Shown piece after piece: positions 16,265 through 24,425 of a stretch of 64,000 nucleotides of DNA; positions within the stretch are counted from its first letter, which is position 1, and the number at the start of each line of letters is the position of its first letter. The position numbers were made by a program, and so were the translations under genes. The stretch comes from Didemnitutus sp041906465 (GTDB taxonomy: Bacteria > Verrucomicrobiota > Verrucomicrobiia > Opitutales > Opitutaceae): the NCBI GenBank assembly GCA_041906465.1, contig JAYRJE010000012.1, forward strand, positions 144,464 through 208,463. The letters run 5' to 3'. The notes under the pieces are model-generated. The model saw only the letters and a list, made by a program, of their open reading frames with translations. It made no database searches and was not told the origin of the DNA.

Positions 16265-17227
16265 ATGCTTTTGCCTCGGCGACATCATTTTTGCATCTGG
16301 TGCGGGGCGGCGTTGTGGGATGACGCCGCCTCAGAAGAGCACGTGATTCCTGACTGTCTCGGCGGACGGCTGCGGTCACCCGATGTCTGTCGCGAGTGCA
16401 ATAGCACCTTTGGCGCGGAATCCGATTGGCGACTGGTGCACGATGAATCGATCTACCGCGCGGCGATGGAGGCTGGCGTGCCGCACGACGAATTCATGCC
16501 TCGCTACGAGGTCACGACGAAGACCGGGACCGGGCTTCACGTAAAACTTAGGGTGCGCAACGGCGTTTCCCGGCCCGCCGCCGGCCTCGCCGGGCCGGAA
16601 CTCTACGTCGGTGCCGATCAATCCGGTAATTTTTCCCCGCAGGAGTTGCAGAATTTTCGCGGGCGGCTGAAAGCCAAGACCAGGGCTAAGCTTCCGCACC
16701 TGCCGAGTGCGTTGGTCGACGCCGAAGTGGAGAAACTTTTCACCGATCTGCAGGCGAACAAAGGAACTCGTCCCGTCTACAGCGCGGTTATCGGCGAAGG
16801 CCTGGCACCGACGCTGACCGACGCCACGGTCGGCATGACCATCACTTTTCATCCGGTCGACACCATGCGTGCGATCGCCAAGAGTCTTTTTACCATCGGA
16901 AAGAACGTCGTGCCGCGTCGACTCGAACGCGCGGTCGCCGAGTCCCTCGCGGAAATCGCCAAATTTGCGCAGTCTCGGCCCGACGCACAGCCAGTGGTGC
17001 ACAGCGAGCGCCGCGCGGGCACCGCGAGTCGAGCGCACTCGCTCGCGGTGCGCGTCCAAGGTTCGGTTTTTTCGGTCGAGGCGGTGTTGTTCGGCGTTCA
17101 ACGCTGGTGGGTCGAATCCACCATCCTCTGCAACGGATCTCCCGCTCGACTGCCGCAATTCCTCTGGGAATCGGTTGATGACCCGACGCACGGACCCGTT
17201 CGGGTGCGCGAGGAATTCACGCCGTAG
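16265..17227 (+). CDS. HNH endonuclease-domain protein
   Basis: 320 residues. The first 50 residues form an HNH module with zinc knuckles: C10-x2-C13 (FCIWCG), the EEHVIPDCLGG loop carrying H26, and VCRECNSTFG with C42, C45 and N46. The remaining 270 residues have no recognised domain and could recognise nucleic acid or a partner. Starts 21 bp after the preceding gene on the same strand. Probably a nuclease of the defence-like cassette. Confidence 0.78.
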   Translation: MLLPRRHHFCIWCGAALWDDAASEEHVIPDCLGGRLRSPDVCRECNSTFGAESDWRLVHDESIYRAAMEAGVPHDEFMPRYEVTTKTGTGLHVKLRVRNGVSRPAAGLAGPELYVGADQSGNFSPQELQNFRGRLKAKTRAKLPHLPSALVDAEVEKLFTDLQANKGTRPVYSAVIGEGLAPTLTDATVGMTITFHPVDTMRAIAKSLFTIGKNVVPRRLERAVAESLAEIAKFAQSRPDAQPVVHSERRAGTASRAHSLAVRVQGSVFSVEAVLFGVQRWWVESTILCNGSPARLPQFLWESVDDPTHGPVRVREEFTP

Positions 17228-17278
17228 CGACAGCGCCGGTCGGACTTGATATTGCGGTCTGACCATCCGTTAAAGAAT

Positions 17279-18139
17279 ATGGACCGACCATCTGCCATGC
17301 GCCTGAAAGCCATTCGCGATCTCACTCAACTCACCGATGCCGGATTTTTCTCTGAGCTTCACGAGGGGCTCGGGCTTTGCCACGCCAATGCGAAACGCAT
17401 TTTCGACGATGCGGCAGTCTTGACCGCCCAAAAGCGCCACCGCGCGGCAAAAATGCTCCAAACCGTCGCTGACGAAGAAGCCGCCAAGATTTTGATCCTC
17501 ATTGATGCTGTCCGGTGCCCCCGGTCGGAGTCGCAGCTCCTTACGCGGCAGTTGGCGTATTTCAGCGATCACCTGGCGAAGGGCCTCTACGCTCAGGCCT
17601 GTGAACGCCGGCCCTGCGCGTTTGGCGAGGTGCGCGCGTGGGTCGAACGCGAGCGGAAGGAACTCTATCTCGATGGCCCCAATGGCGTGGATTGGATTTT
17701 CTACAATGACATCCTCACGCGGAGGGAACAGGCGATGTATGTCGACTACGTCGCCGCCGAGGGAAATCATTGGTGGCATGACCCGCTGATTCATGAACCG
17801 TTGAGCGGTTTCGACGTTATGCCTTCGGCCGTTTTTCGACTGGTGGACGCCATGGCTGAAGCGGGGTTCTTTGCCACCGCCGCCCTGGCCACCATCGCCG
17901 AGGTCTGGCGGGGCGTCGCGATGGACGACAGTTTTTCGATCCACGATTTACGAGCGATGAATCGCGTCACGTTGGAAAAGCTCGAGGCCAAAGGCCTGTT
18001 GCTTTCTGTGAATTCGGCCGGCCTTGGCCTCATCTTCTCCGAGTGGTTGTTTCCGTTGTTTGCGCTACATCTCCGCGTCGAGGAAATCCCGAAAGCCGAT
18101 CTCGAAGCCGACCGGGCGAATTTCAGTCCATGGCTTTGA
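17279..18139 (+). CDS. AbiV-like HEPN protein
   Basis: 286 residues from ATG 17279 (MDRPSAMRLK); a start 33 bp upstream is also open. The N-terminal 110 residues fit the AbiV-type helical pattern: HANAKRIFDDAAVLTAQKRH, then KMLQTVADEEAAKILILID with the paired Glu (66-67) and Lys 70, then FSDHLAKGLYAQ with His 98 and Lys 101. AbiV is a lactococcal abortive-infection protein. The C-terminal half is unknown. Last gene of the collinear TIR / nuclease-like / HNH set. Assignment by pattern, moderate certainty. Confidence 0.6.
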   Translation: MDRPSAMRLKAIRDLTQLTDAGFFSELHEGLGLCHANAKRIFDDAAVLTAQKRHRAAKMLQTVADEEAAKILILIDAVRCPRSESQLLTRQLAYFSDHLAKGLYAQACERRPCAFGEVRAWVERERKELYLDGPNGVDWIFYNDILTRREQAMYVDYVAAEGNHWWHDPLIHEPLSGFDVMPSAVFRLVDAMAEAGFFATAALATIAEVWRGVAMDDSFSIHDLRAMNRVTLEKLEAKGLLLSVNSAGLGLIFSEWLFPLFALHLRVEEIPKADLEADRANFSPWL

Positions 18140-18576
18140 TGGGCGAACGCTCGGCCGAATCCTTCCGCCCGCCGGTGCGGCCATGATACGGCGCGGCGCA
18201 AGGTCGACTCATTCGAGGCTCCACCTTGTCGCCGCCGCCGCCGGGCCGCAACTATCGTTTGGGCGCAAGGTGTGGTGGTTCTTCACTGTGAACCGACACG
18301 GGCGCACCGCTAGGCCTGCCTCGGCTTCTGCGCATGCGACCGCGTTGCTCGTCGGTCCGGCCGCCACTCACCGAAACGGGTTCGCGCGGTCGGGCGCGGG
18401 CGAGCGAGCTCCCCATCAAGCGAATGCCACGCGCTCGGTGGGCCTTCTTCATTGGGGCGATGCGCAGGCGCAGTCCGGGCGACTAACTCCATTCGATGCG
18501 GCCTGACGGTTCGCGGGCTTCTCGGCTAGCCTCCACGTGGCGGTTGTGCCGTGACCAAAAAATCCCGAACAAGCAT
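18140..18576. other. Gene-free spacer at end of defence-like cassette
   Basis: 437 bases in which I find no gene. It is GC-rich with several short inverted motifs (for example GGTCGGGCGCGGGCGAGCGAG near 18390) and no T-rich terminator. The convergent minus-strand ORF tail begins at its right edge. It probably marks a joint between cargo modules. Confidence 0.3.
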
Positions 18577-19068
18577 TCAACGTGCGCGAGGGCGACCCGG
18601 CCGCTCGTCGCGACGGATGCCGTGGCGCTTGCAGAATCGGCGGAAGTCGAGCGAGCTGATTTCGAGCCCGACGGCGGCGAGGTGGGCGCGCACGTCGCGG
18701 GTGCGGTAGGACTCGCGCGGATGACGCAGCATATAAAGCAGCGCGTGCAGCTTCCACCAATCGGCATACCCGAACGCGGACCGCAGCGCGGGCGACTTTG
18801 CGCGCGCGAACAAGGCGAGCGCGCGGCTGAGCTGGGCGAGCAACCGCGTTTCGTCGGAGCGGATCACCGCGTCCAGCAACTGCCCCGCGGCGCGGAGCAG
18901 CCGCGGGGAAGAGGACGCGGCGGCTCCGGCCTTACGCCAGTCGCGGACGAGCAGGAACACGCCCACGTCGAGCGCGCCGGCCTCATAGCGGCGGACGAGC
19001 TTTTCCATCTCTTCCCACGTGAGTCCGCCGTAGAGGGCGGGTGCCCGGCGCGGGACGAGCGTGCGCAC
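18577..19068 (-). CDS. Unknown protein next to recombinase fragment
   Basis: 163 residues. Visible pieces are GLTWEEMEKLVRRYEAGALD, VFLLVRDWRKAG, and a C-terminal region YADWWKLHALLYMLRHPRES followed by RRFCKRHGIRRDERPGR, which could be a DNA-binding wing. It begins 13 bp after the integrase fragment stops, on the same strand. It is not a continuation of the recombinase catalytic domain in another frame, since no HxxR or Tyr motif appears. Function unknown. Confidence 0.5.
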   Translation of the reverse strand: MRTLVPRRAPALYGGLTWEEMEKLVRRYEAGALDVGVFLLVRDWRKAGAAASSSPRLLRAAGQLLDAVIRSDETRLLAQLSRALALFARAKSPALRSAFGYADWWKLHALLYMLRHPRESYRTRDVRAHLAAVGLEISSLDFRRFCKRHGIRRDERPGRPRAR

Positions 19069-19081
19069 CCGGCGCGTTTCC

Positions 19082-19906
19082 TCATGCCAGCTCCGAGACG
19101 CGCGCCCCGAGAAACGCCGCGCATGCCGTCCACGGCAGCAACTCGGGCCGCTTGGCCTGCACGGTGTCGAGGATCGTGCGCAGTTCGGCGGGCGTGTAGA
19201 TGACGATTTTCGTCGGGGGCACCTTGTAGGTCATCATCCCGTCGAATTCGGTCGGCCGGCTGGCGGGAAGATAGCTGCGCGCCTTGGCCCAATTGCCGAA
19301 GGTGATCAGGATTTTGCGGGTGTCGTTTTTCGTCAGCGGCTGCCAACGCTGGCCGCCGAGCCATTTGTCGAGATCGCCGGTGCGCAGCAGCGGGAGCGTG
19401 CGGCCGGGGAACGCGCCGATGAGCCGGCCGAGCTGGCGCTTGATGTTCTGCACGTAGTCGGCGTGCACGCCCATCGCCGCGCGGCCCGTCGCGAAATCCT
19501 CGACCAATTGCTTGAGCGATTTCTCCGCGCCGTTGCGGTGGAATTCCAGATAGAAGGACACCGCGTCGAGCACTGACGCGGAGTAGCCGACGAGCTTGGC
19601 GTGCGCCTGCGCGAAGGTCTCCGCGCACACGTGCAGCGGCAGGCCAGTCGGCCCGACGTGCTTGCGCGCGATGACGTAGCTTTCCATGTCGGCAGTGGAA
19701 AGCTCCGCGGCGTCGTGGCCGTTCACGGCGAGGCGTTGAAGCACAAGCTTCGCCTCGCGCCGTGCGACCGACACTTTCCCGAACGTTTTCCGCTCCCGCT
19801 TGCCACCCTCGTGATACGAGAGCTGGTAAGACCAACGGTCCCGATTGCGGACCGTGTAGATTTTAACTTCGTGTTCTCCGTTAGTGAGGACGATGGGCTG
19901 ATTCAT
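19082..19906 (-). pseudogene. Tyrosine recombinase, truncated after box I
   Basis: 274 residues. The N-terminal arm-binding part reads NRDRWSYQLSYHEGGKRERK and FGKVSVARREAKLVLQRLAV. The core-binding part follows (NIKRQLGRLIGAFPGRTL), then the start of the catalytic domain, IVIYTPAELRTILDTVQ and AAFLGARVSELA, which contains the first catalytic Arg. A TGA follows directly, so the HxxR motif and the nucleophilic Tyr are missing. It sits at the island edge and points inward, as expected for the integrase that inserted the island. It cannot be active in this form. Confidence 0.82.
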
Positions 19907-19995
19907 GACTTCGGTTGGGTTGTCAACCGCGTGTCATGCAGACCCGGGAGAATCGTCTAACTCATTGCTTCAACGAGAACTTTGCAGACCGTCAA

Positions 19996-20739
19996 AGTCT
20001 CGCCAAATCGCTCGCGAACCAAACCCGCCAAGCCGCCGAAAGCGGCGCCACGAGCATGGCCGAAATGAAACAGGCGATGAACGCGATCAAGGAATCGTCC
20101 GCGAGCATCGCCAAGATCGTGAAGACGATCGACGAGATCGCCTTCCAGACGAACATCCTCGCGCTCAATGCCGCCGTCGAAGCCGCTCGCGCCGGCGATG
20201 CCGGTGCGGGTTTCGCCGTCGTCGCCGAGGAAGTCCGCTCGCTCGCGCAGCGCTCCGCGCAGTCCGCCAAAGAAACCGCCACGCGCATCGAGGAGTCCGT
20301 CAACCGCAGCGAACACGGCGTGGAAATCAGCACGAAAGTCGCACAAAGCTTCGAAGAAATCGTCACCAAAGCCCGCAAGGTGGACAACCTCGTCGCCGAA
20401 ATCGCGACCGCCTCGCAGGAGCAAAGCCAGGGCGTGAACCAAGTCACGACCGCGGTCGCGCAGATGGACAAAGTCACGCAATCCAACGCGGCCAGCGCCG
20501 AAGAGACCGCGAGCGCCTCCGAGGAATTGAATGCGCAGGCGGAGATGATGCGCGAGTCGGTGTCGCACTTGCAGCGTCTCGTCGGTGCGCACGTCGCCGC
20601 CGCCAGCGACGCCCCGGCCAAGTCGTCCCCATCGCGCCTCGCCAAAGCGAAATCGTCGAGCGTGTCTCCCAAAGCGCAGCGTTCAACTCCGCGCCAGCCG
20701 GTGCCGGCCAGCGCCGTGTCGGACGAGTTCTTCACCTGA
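19996..20739 (+). pseudogene. MCP remnant, C-terminal part of signalling domain
   Basis: From AKSLANQTRQAAESGATSM the frame encodes the hairpin tip and return helix of a chemoreceptor: KTIDEIAFQTNILALNAAVE, AARAGDAGAGFAVVAEEV, RSLAQRSAQSAKETATRIEE, and a C-terminal methylation helix. It ends with a Ser/Pro-rich linker and DEFFT. The N-terminal sequence of the ORF from 19915 is island or junction DNA. The missing front half lies at 3688-3900. Without sensor, membrane and HAMP domains it is a remnant, although an ORF remains. Confidence 0.88.
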
Positions 20740-20756
20740 GCGGGAGTCATGCAGAA

Positions 20757-21190
20757 GGCTTCCCGCGAATTGCGCGAATCGTCGCGAATTCAGAGGAGAA
20801 GTTTCGATCCGCTTGCTCGAACGATACCACCGATCAGTGCGAGCGGAATGGGGAGAGCGTCATTCGCGCAGATTCGCGAAATTCGCGGGCAACGGCATCG
20901 TTCCGGCTGAGCCGGGACATGCCTCCCCGCGAATCTCGCAATGCACGCGAACGAAGCTATTCCCGAATTCGACGGCACCATTGAGACGGATCGAGAGAAG
21001 TTACGCTGCAAATTAGTCTGAACAGGTGGAGCGCGTTGACCCCAACACGTTCTCGCCCGACGCGTTGAGGTCAACGCGCTCCACCTCGAACGTCAGGCAA
21101 TTGTGCGATCATCGATAAGCGCTGGTTTCGTCGGAGCGGATTGAAATTCCTCTTCCGGATTTGCGACGATTCGTGCAATTCGCGGGAGGT
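20757..21190. repeat. Cluster of alternating short repeats
   Basis: At least three, probably four, degenerate copies of a roughly 50-bp unit beginning CCCGCGAATTNCGCGAATC lie here in alternating orientation: about 20763-20815 (plus), 20855-20895 (minus), 20925-20965 (plus, decayed) and 21137-21190 (minus). The first and last copies agree at most positions over about 50 bp. This resembles a REP/MITE-like family. No gene is seen in 20740-21264. Confidence 0.55.
21024..21086. repeat. 18-bp perfect inverted repeat (hairpin)
   Basis: Arms 21024-21041 (AGGTGGAGCGCGTTGACC) and 21069-21086 are exact complements with a 27-base loop that itself repeats ACGCGTT-type motifs. There is no T-tract, so it is more likely a palindromic intergenic repeat than a simple terminator. 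It lies inside the larger repeat cluster. Confidence 0.7.
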
Positions 21191-21264
21191 CTTCTACCGC
21201 ACTCCGGCTGAGGCCCGTTCGCGCAAGGCCGCATCGCTGCGGCGCGCCATCGTTTTTTGGGAAC

Positions 21265-22240
21265 TCACGAGCGCGGCTTCGTCGCCGGGCGAAATTCATC
21301 CGCGCCGGTGTCCACCGCGGGCATCTGGCGCGCGTCGCCGTCGATGTCCAACGGCGGAAAATCCGGATACGTGCCGCTCGTGATCGCGGCCGATTTCTCG
21401 CCGAGGTGAAACGTCGGCAGGATCTCGATTTCCGCGGCGCCGGCCGCGGGCGCCGGCCCCGAAAGCGTGAGTTGCCCGGACGAGTTTTCGTGCACCATCG
21501 ACCAGTGATCGCCGATCCGGACGATGCGACCGACGAGTTCGCTCGCCGTCATCACGCCGCTTACAGTCACGAGCGTCGTGAAACTCTCCGGCTGAAAAAC
21601 CACGGCGCGCACCGGCAGTTTTTTGCCATCCTCGAGATAGCCGGGCGCGTGGGCGAAATTGTAGTAGCCGCCCGCGTGCCCGCCGGGATGCATGACGTTG
21701 TAGGCGACATCCGCCTCGCTGTCGAAGCGCACCTGGTCGGGCGTGTTGAACGTGATGAGATTGTTGCGGAAAATCCACGGCCGCAGGAATGGATTCTTCA
21801 CGTTCACGATCTCGATGCCGCCGCCGCCCACCGGCGCGTCGTTGTGAGTGACGGTATTGTTCAACGCGCGCACCCAACTGTGCGTGCCGGCGAAGCCGCC
21901 GCCGTTTCGCTTCGCGCGGTTGTAGGCGAAAATGTTGTTCTGCAACTCGCAGGTCGAATCGTCCATGTGCAGTCCGCCGCCGGATTTCCGCGCCTCGTTG
22001 CCGTAAAACAAATTCTCGTGCACCTTCGGGTAGCTGAATTTCTGGTGATCCATCCCGCCGCCGTCGTCCGCCGAGCGATTGTTCACAAACGCGTTTCGCG
22101 CGATCTCGGGCCAGCAGAAATACTCCATGAACAACGCTCCGCCGTCCCCAAGCCCGAGCGTGGCGTTCGCCACGAAAAGATTGTGCAGCACCGCCGCGCG
22201 CGAGCTGAAGAGCAACACCACCGCGCCACCATTTCCGGAA
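21265..22240 (-). pseudogene. Secreted right-handed beta-helix protein, 5' end lost
   Basis: About 325 residues of a parallel beta-helix: repeated coils such as VLHNLFVANATLGLGDGGAL, EIARNAFVNNRSADDGGGMD, VHENLFYGNEARKSGGGLHM and NTVTHNDAPVGGGGIEIVN, each with an Asn ladder and GGG turn. The C-terminal part (FPPLDIDGDARQMPAVDTGA then DEF) is typical of large exported polysaccharide-active beta-helix proteins of this group. Homology stops near 22240, where the opposite-strand FGE-like gene begins. The frame beyond is antisense to it, so signal peptide and N-terminal coils are gone. Confidence 0.72.
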
Positions 22241-22243
22241 CGC

Positions 22244-22900
22244 ATGCCGCTCGACGACCCACGCAACTGGTGGCGCTTCGTGCGCGGCGCCTCCTGGCGG
22301 CATCCGGAGGGTCCGGACAGCAATCTTGAGGGTCGCGACAGCCATCCCGTCGTGCATATCGCTTTCGAGGATGCCGAGCGCTACGCCACATGGGCCGGCA
22401 AACGCCTGCCGACGGAAGCCGAGTGGGAATTCACCGCGCGGGGCGGCCACGACCGCTGGCCCTATGCGTGGGGCCGCGACTTGACGCCCGGCGGCCGCTG
22501 GATGGCGAATATCTGGGAGGGACATTTTCCTTATCAAAACACCGCGGCCGATGGCTTCGCCGGCACCGCGCCCGTCGCGCAGTTTCCCGCCAACGACTAC
22601 GGTCTTTTCGACATGGCAGGCAACGTCTGGGAATGGTGCGGCGACTGGTATCGCCCGGACTACTATGCCTCCCTCGCGAAAGAGGGCATCGCCGAAAATC
22701 CCACCGGGCCCACCGACTCCTTCGACCCGCTGGAACCTGGGTTGGCGAAGCGCGTCCAACGCGGCGGCTCGTTTCTCTGCACTGCGGAATATTGCAGCCG
22801 CTATGCCGTGGGCTCTCGCGGAAAAGGGGAGCCGCGCACGTCGTCGAATCATGTGGGATTCCGCTGCGTAAGTAGCACCGGGCCTCGCCGTTCAGAGTAG
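22244..22900 (+). pseudogene. FGE-sulfatase domain protein, N-terminus lost
   Basis: 218 residues from ATG 22244. Clear formylglycine-generating-enzyme-type motifs: DSHPVVHIAFEDAERYATWA, GKRLPTEAEWEFTARGG, FPANDYGLFDMAGNVWEWC, and RVQRGGSFLCTAEYCSRY near the end, with the Cys pair region of the family. The first 100 or so residues of a normal domain (GGEFTMGS-type start) are missing, and the gene abuts the truncated beta-helix gene head to head. Related enzymes activate sulfatases or act as fold modules. Likely nonfunctional, though the ORF is open. Confidence 0.78.
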
Positions 22901-23306
22901 TATGATCCTGGCGCCGCGCTTCGAGCGGTCGGCATCGCTACTTCTTGGTTTCAGCGGATGGCGACAGGCTACCTCCTAGGAGAGCTGTTTGGGCAGCATA
23001 GCTTACTTGCCTAGCAACGCGAGAGCGCCTTGGGGGCGTCAAATCGTTTCGACAGCGTTCACGAGGAGGTTATCGATGAGGCGCTCGTGACACACATCTC
23101 CGCAGTCCTCGCTTTTAGTTGTTCAGCCATCGCTACCTGGTCGGACCGACGGCACGCACGATTTTGCGGGAGCGCCGAAATGTTGCCAAATGTGGCCAAA
23201 ATGTTGCGCAATTGCTCCAAAATTACAGCCATTGAAATCTGAAGATTTTATCATATTTCATTGCTTGTCATATGTTTACAAAATATAATAAAACCTATTG
23301 CGGCGG
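22901..23306. other. Gene-free region before tRNA-derived repeat
   Basis: 406 bases with no supported gene. Base composition drops to AT-rich toward the right (about 23230-23298). Near 23180 a TGCCAAATGTGGCCAAAATG stretch resembles the TGTGGCCAAATTGTGGCC motif that precedes the intact integrase at 39692, so integrase-related control or arm sites may once have served here. No 5' half of a tRNA is present. Confidence 0.35.
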
Positions 23307-23363
23307 TCTTGAAAACCGCTGAGGCGCAAGCCTCCGGGGGTTCGAATCCCTCCCCTTCCGCCA
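23307..23363 (+). repeat. tRNA-Ser(TGA) 3' fragment, attachment-site copy 1
   Basis: 57 bp corresponding to the anticodon loop (CTTGAAA), variable arm, T arm (GGGGGTTCGAATCCCTC) and acceptor end CTTCCGCCA of a tRNA-Ser gene. The 5' half is missing, so it is not a functional tRNA. An almost identical copy (one mismatch) occurs at 39533-39589. Integrases of tRNA-targeting elements leave exactly such 3' duplicates as att sites. An integrase-like fragment starts 98 bp downstream. Confidence 0.85.
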
Positions 23364-23460
23364 AACTTTATGTGGCCTTAACCCGAATGGCCGCAGTGAG
23401 TTAGTTTCGGAAGCGAAGAATTCCAACCCAGATGGGGCAAAAACCATCAGAGGGGGGAAG

Positions 23461-24039
23461 GTGAATTCATCGCCTAATTTGTCGCCTAACTCGGGGCGTG
23501 GCGCACCCGAAAACAAAAATTCACGTCGTGGAAAACGCCGCGGCGTTTGGTTCGACTCAGCTCGCCAAAAATGGTGTGCCAATGGTCAGAAGCCCGACGG
23601 ACGCCGCTGGCGGCGCTACGACTTCGACGACCGGGCGGCGGCCGAAGAATGGCGTCGAAAAACAATCGCGGCGGCGAGCCAAGCCGCAGACGCACTGGAT
23701 CGCCAAAGCGTCCTCCTAGCAGCCAACGCGGCCGCAGCAGCGGCCGGCCGGGCAGACATAACGATCGAATTCAAATTCGCGCTGCCCGGCGCCCGCGACC
23801 TCTCCGGAGCACGCGCGGACGTCCGCGCGCTCACACAGGTTGTCGCGTCGTGCCGGCTCGCGATCACGAGCCGCTCGTCAGCGAACGCCGCTGAGCGCGA
23901 GGAGCGCGCTGCGCGGGTACGCTTCGGGACTTCTCTTCGTTCTCGCCGTTATCTGGACCGCGTATTTCGTCGCCACCAATCTACCGCCACCGAAGCCCAA
24001 ACAAGCAGCGGCGGAGACAGCAGCGCCGCACCCGCCTGA
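23461..24039 (+). pseudogene. Integrase N-terminal (arm-binding) fragment
   Basis: The first 80 residues resemble a small DNA-binding arm domain: KRRGVWFDSARQKWCANGQ, DGRRWRRYDFDDRAAAEEWR. They include a repeated SPNLSPNS encoded by a TCGCCTAATTTG doublet, also seen non-coding at 39362-39383. The rest of the ORF is low-complexity and lacks any recombinase catalytic motif. Its placement 98 bp after the att repeat mirrors the intact integrase 103 bp after the second repeat. Most likely the eroded integrase of this unit. Confidence 0.5.
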
Positions 24040-24112
24040 ATTCCGGGCTGCCCAGCAGGAGACCACCAAGCCCGCACCTTCAACTCCCAACCTCAACCCA
24101 CCGAAGCCATGA
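23840..24112 (+). CDS. Small membrane protein with Pro-rich tail
   Basis: Up to 90 residues from TTG 23840; the true start could be nearer 23890. One clear transmembrane helix, SGLLFVLAVIWTAYFVAT, is followed by a Pro/Ala/Lys-rich tail (NLPPPKPKQAAAETAAPHPP) ending NLNPPKP. There is no ATG. The stop overlaps the next gene (ATGA at 24109), so it is the first of four overlapping genes leading to the FRG-domain protein. The family is unknown. Confidence 0.45.
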   Translation: MSRRAGSRSRAARQRTPLSARSALRGYASGLLFVLAVIWTAYFVATNLPPPKPKQAAAETAAPHPPEFRAAQQETTKPAPSTPNLNPPKP

Positions 24113-24300
24113 CCGACCAGAACAGACAGCCCCTCACCGAAGGCACGATCGTTAATCCCTTCGCCGCGGTCCCCGAGACCCGCGGCCAAACAGTCAACAA
24201 CTTCCAGCCAATCTCCACACCCGTATCCGGAACGAACACCACCGGCGGGAATAGCGGCGGCACGGGAGCCAAACAACAAACGAATCAGAAAAGCTCATGA
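24109..24300 (+). CDS. 63-residue Thr/Asn/Gly-rich protein
   Basis: ATG 24109 overlaps the preceding stop and its own stop overlaps the next ATG (24297). The sequence is polar and probably disordered: TEGTIVNPFAAVPETRGQTV then TGGNSGGTGAKQQTNQKSS. No domain is recognised. The conserved 4-bp coupling on both sides argues that it is translated. Confidence 0.5.
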   Translation: MTDQNRQPLTEGTIVNPFAAVPETRGQTVNNFQPISTPVSGTNTTGGNSGGTGAKQQTNQKSS

Positions 24301-24425
24301 GCAAACTGCCTGTCACGAAGCCGTCGGCGCCGACACCCAAAGCGGTGCCATCCGAGGGTATCAAAGCCGGTCGCCCGGTTAACGACATCCGGCAAGTCCC
24401 GACCAAGCCGCCTCCGCAAAAGTGA
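24297..24425 (+). CDS. 42-residue Pro/Lys-rich protein
   Basis: ATG 24297 lies in the stop of the previous ORF, and the TGA at 24425 overlaps the GTG start of the FRG gene (GTGA). It encodes a short basic peptide beginning MSKLPVTKPSAPTPK and ending PTKPPPQK. It may be a coupling peptide, an inhibitor or a linker subunit; nothing in the sequence decides this. Confidence 0.45.
   Translation: MSKLPVTKPSAPTPKAVPSEGIKAGRPVNDIRQVPTKPPPQK

Larger units (their letters stand above)
3901..19990. mobile_element. 16-kb genomic island inserted in an MCP gene
   Basis: The two halves of one chemoreceptor signalling domain flank this segment. A truncated tyrosine recombinase sits at its right edge and reads inward. 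An 11-bp motif ACACGCGGTTG (3927-3937) recurs in inverted orientation near the right edge (19924-19934), with a partial second left copy at 3956-3963; these could be recombinase arm sites. I could not define a convincing direct-repeat core. The cargo is regulators, peptidases, an ArdC-like operon and defence-like genes. The boundaries are estimates from where MCP homology stops and resumes. Confidence 0.7.

Noticed and set aside
23307..23363. Functional tRNA-Ser gene
   Set aside because: Only the 3' part from the anticodon stem onward is present; no D arm or 5' acceptor strand precedes either copy.
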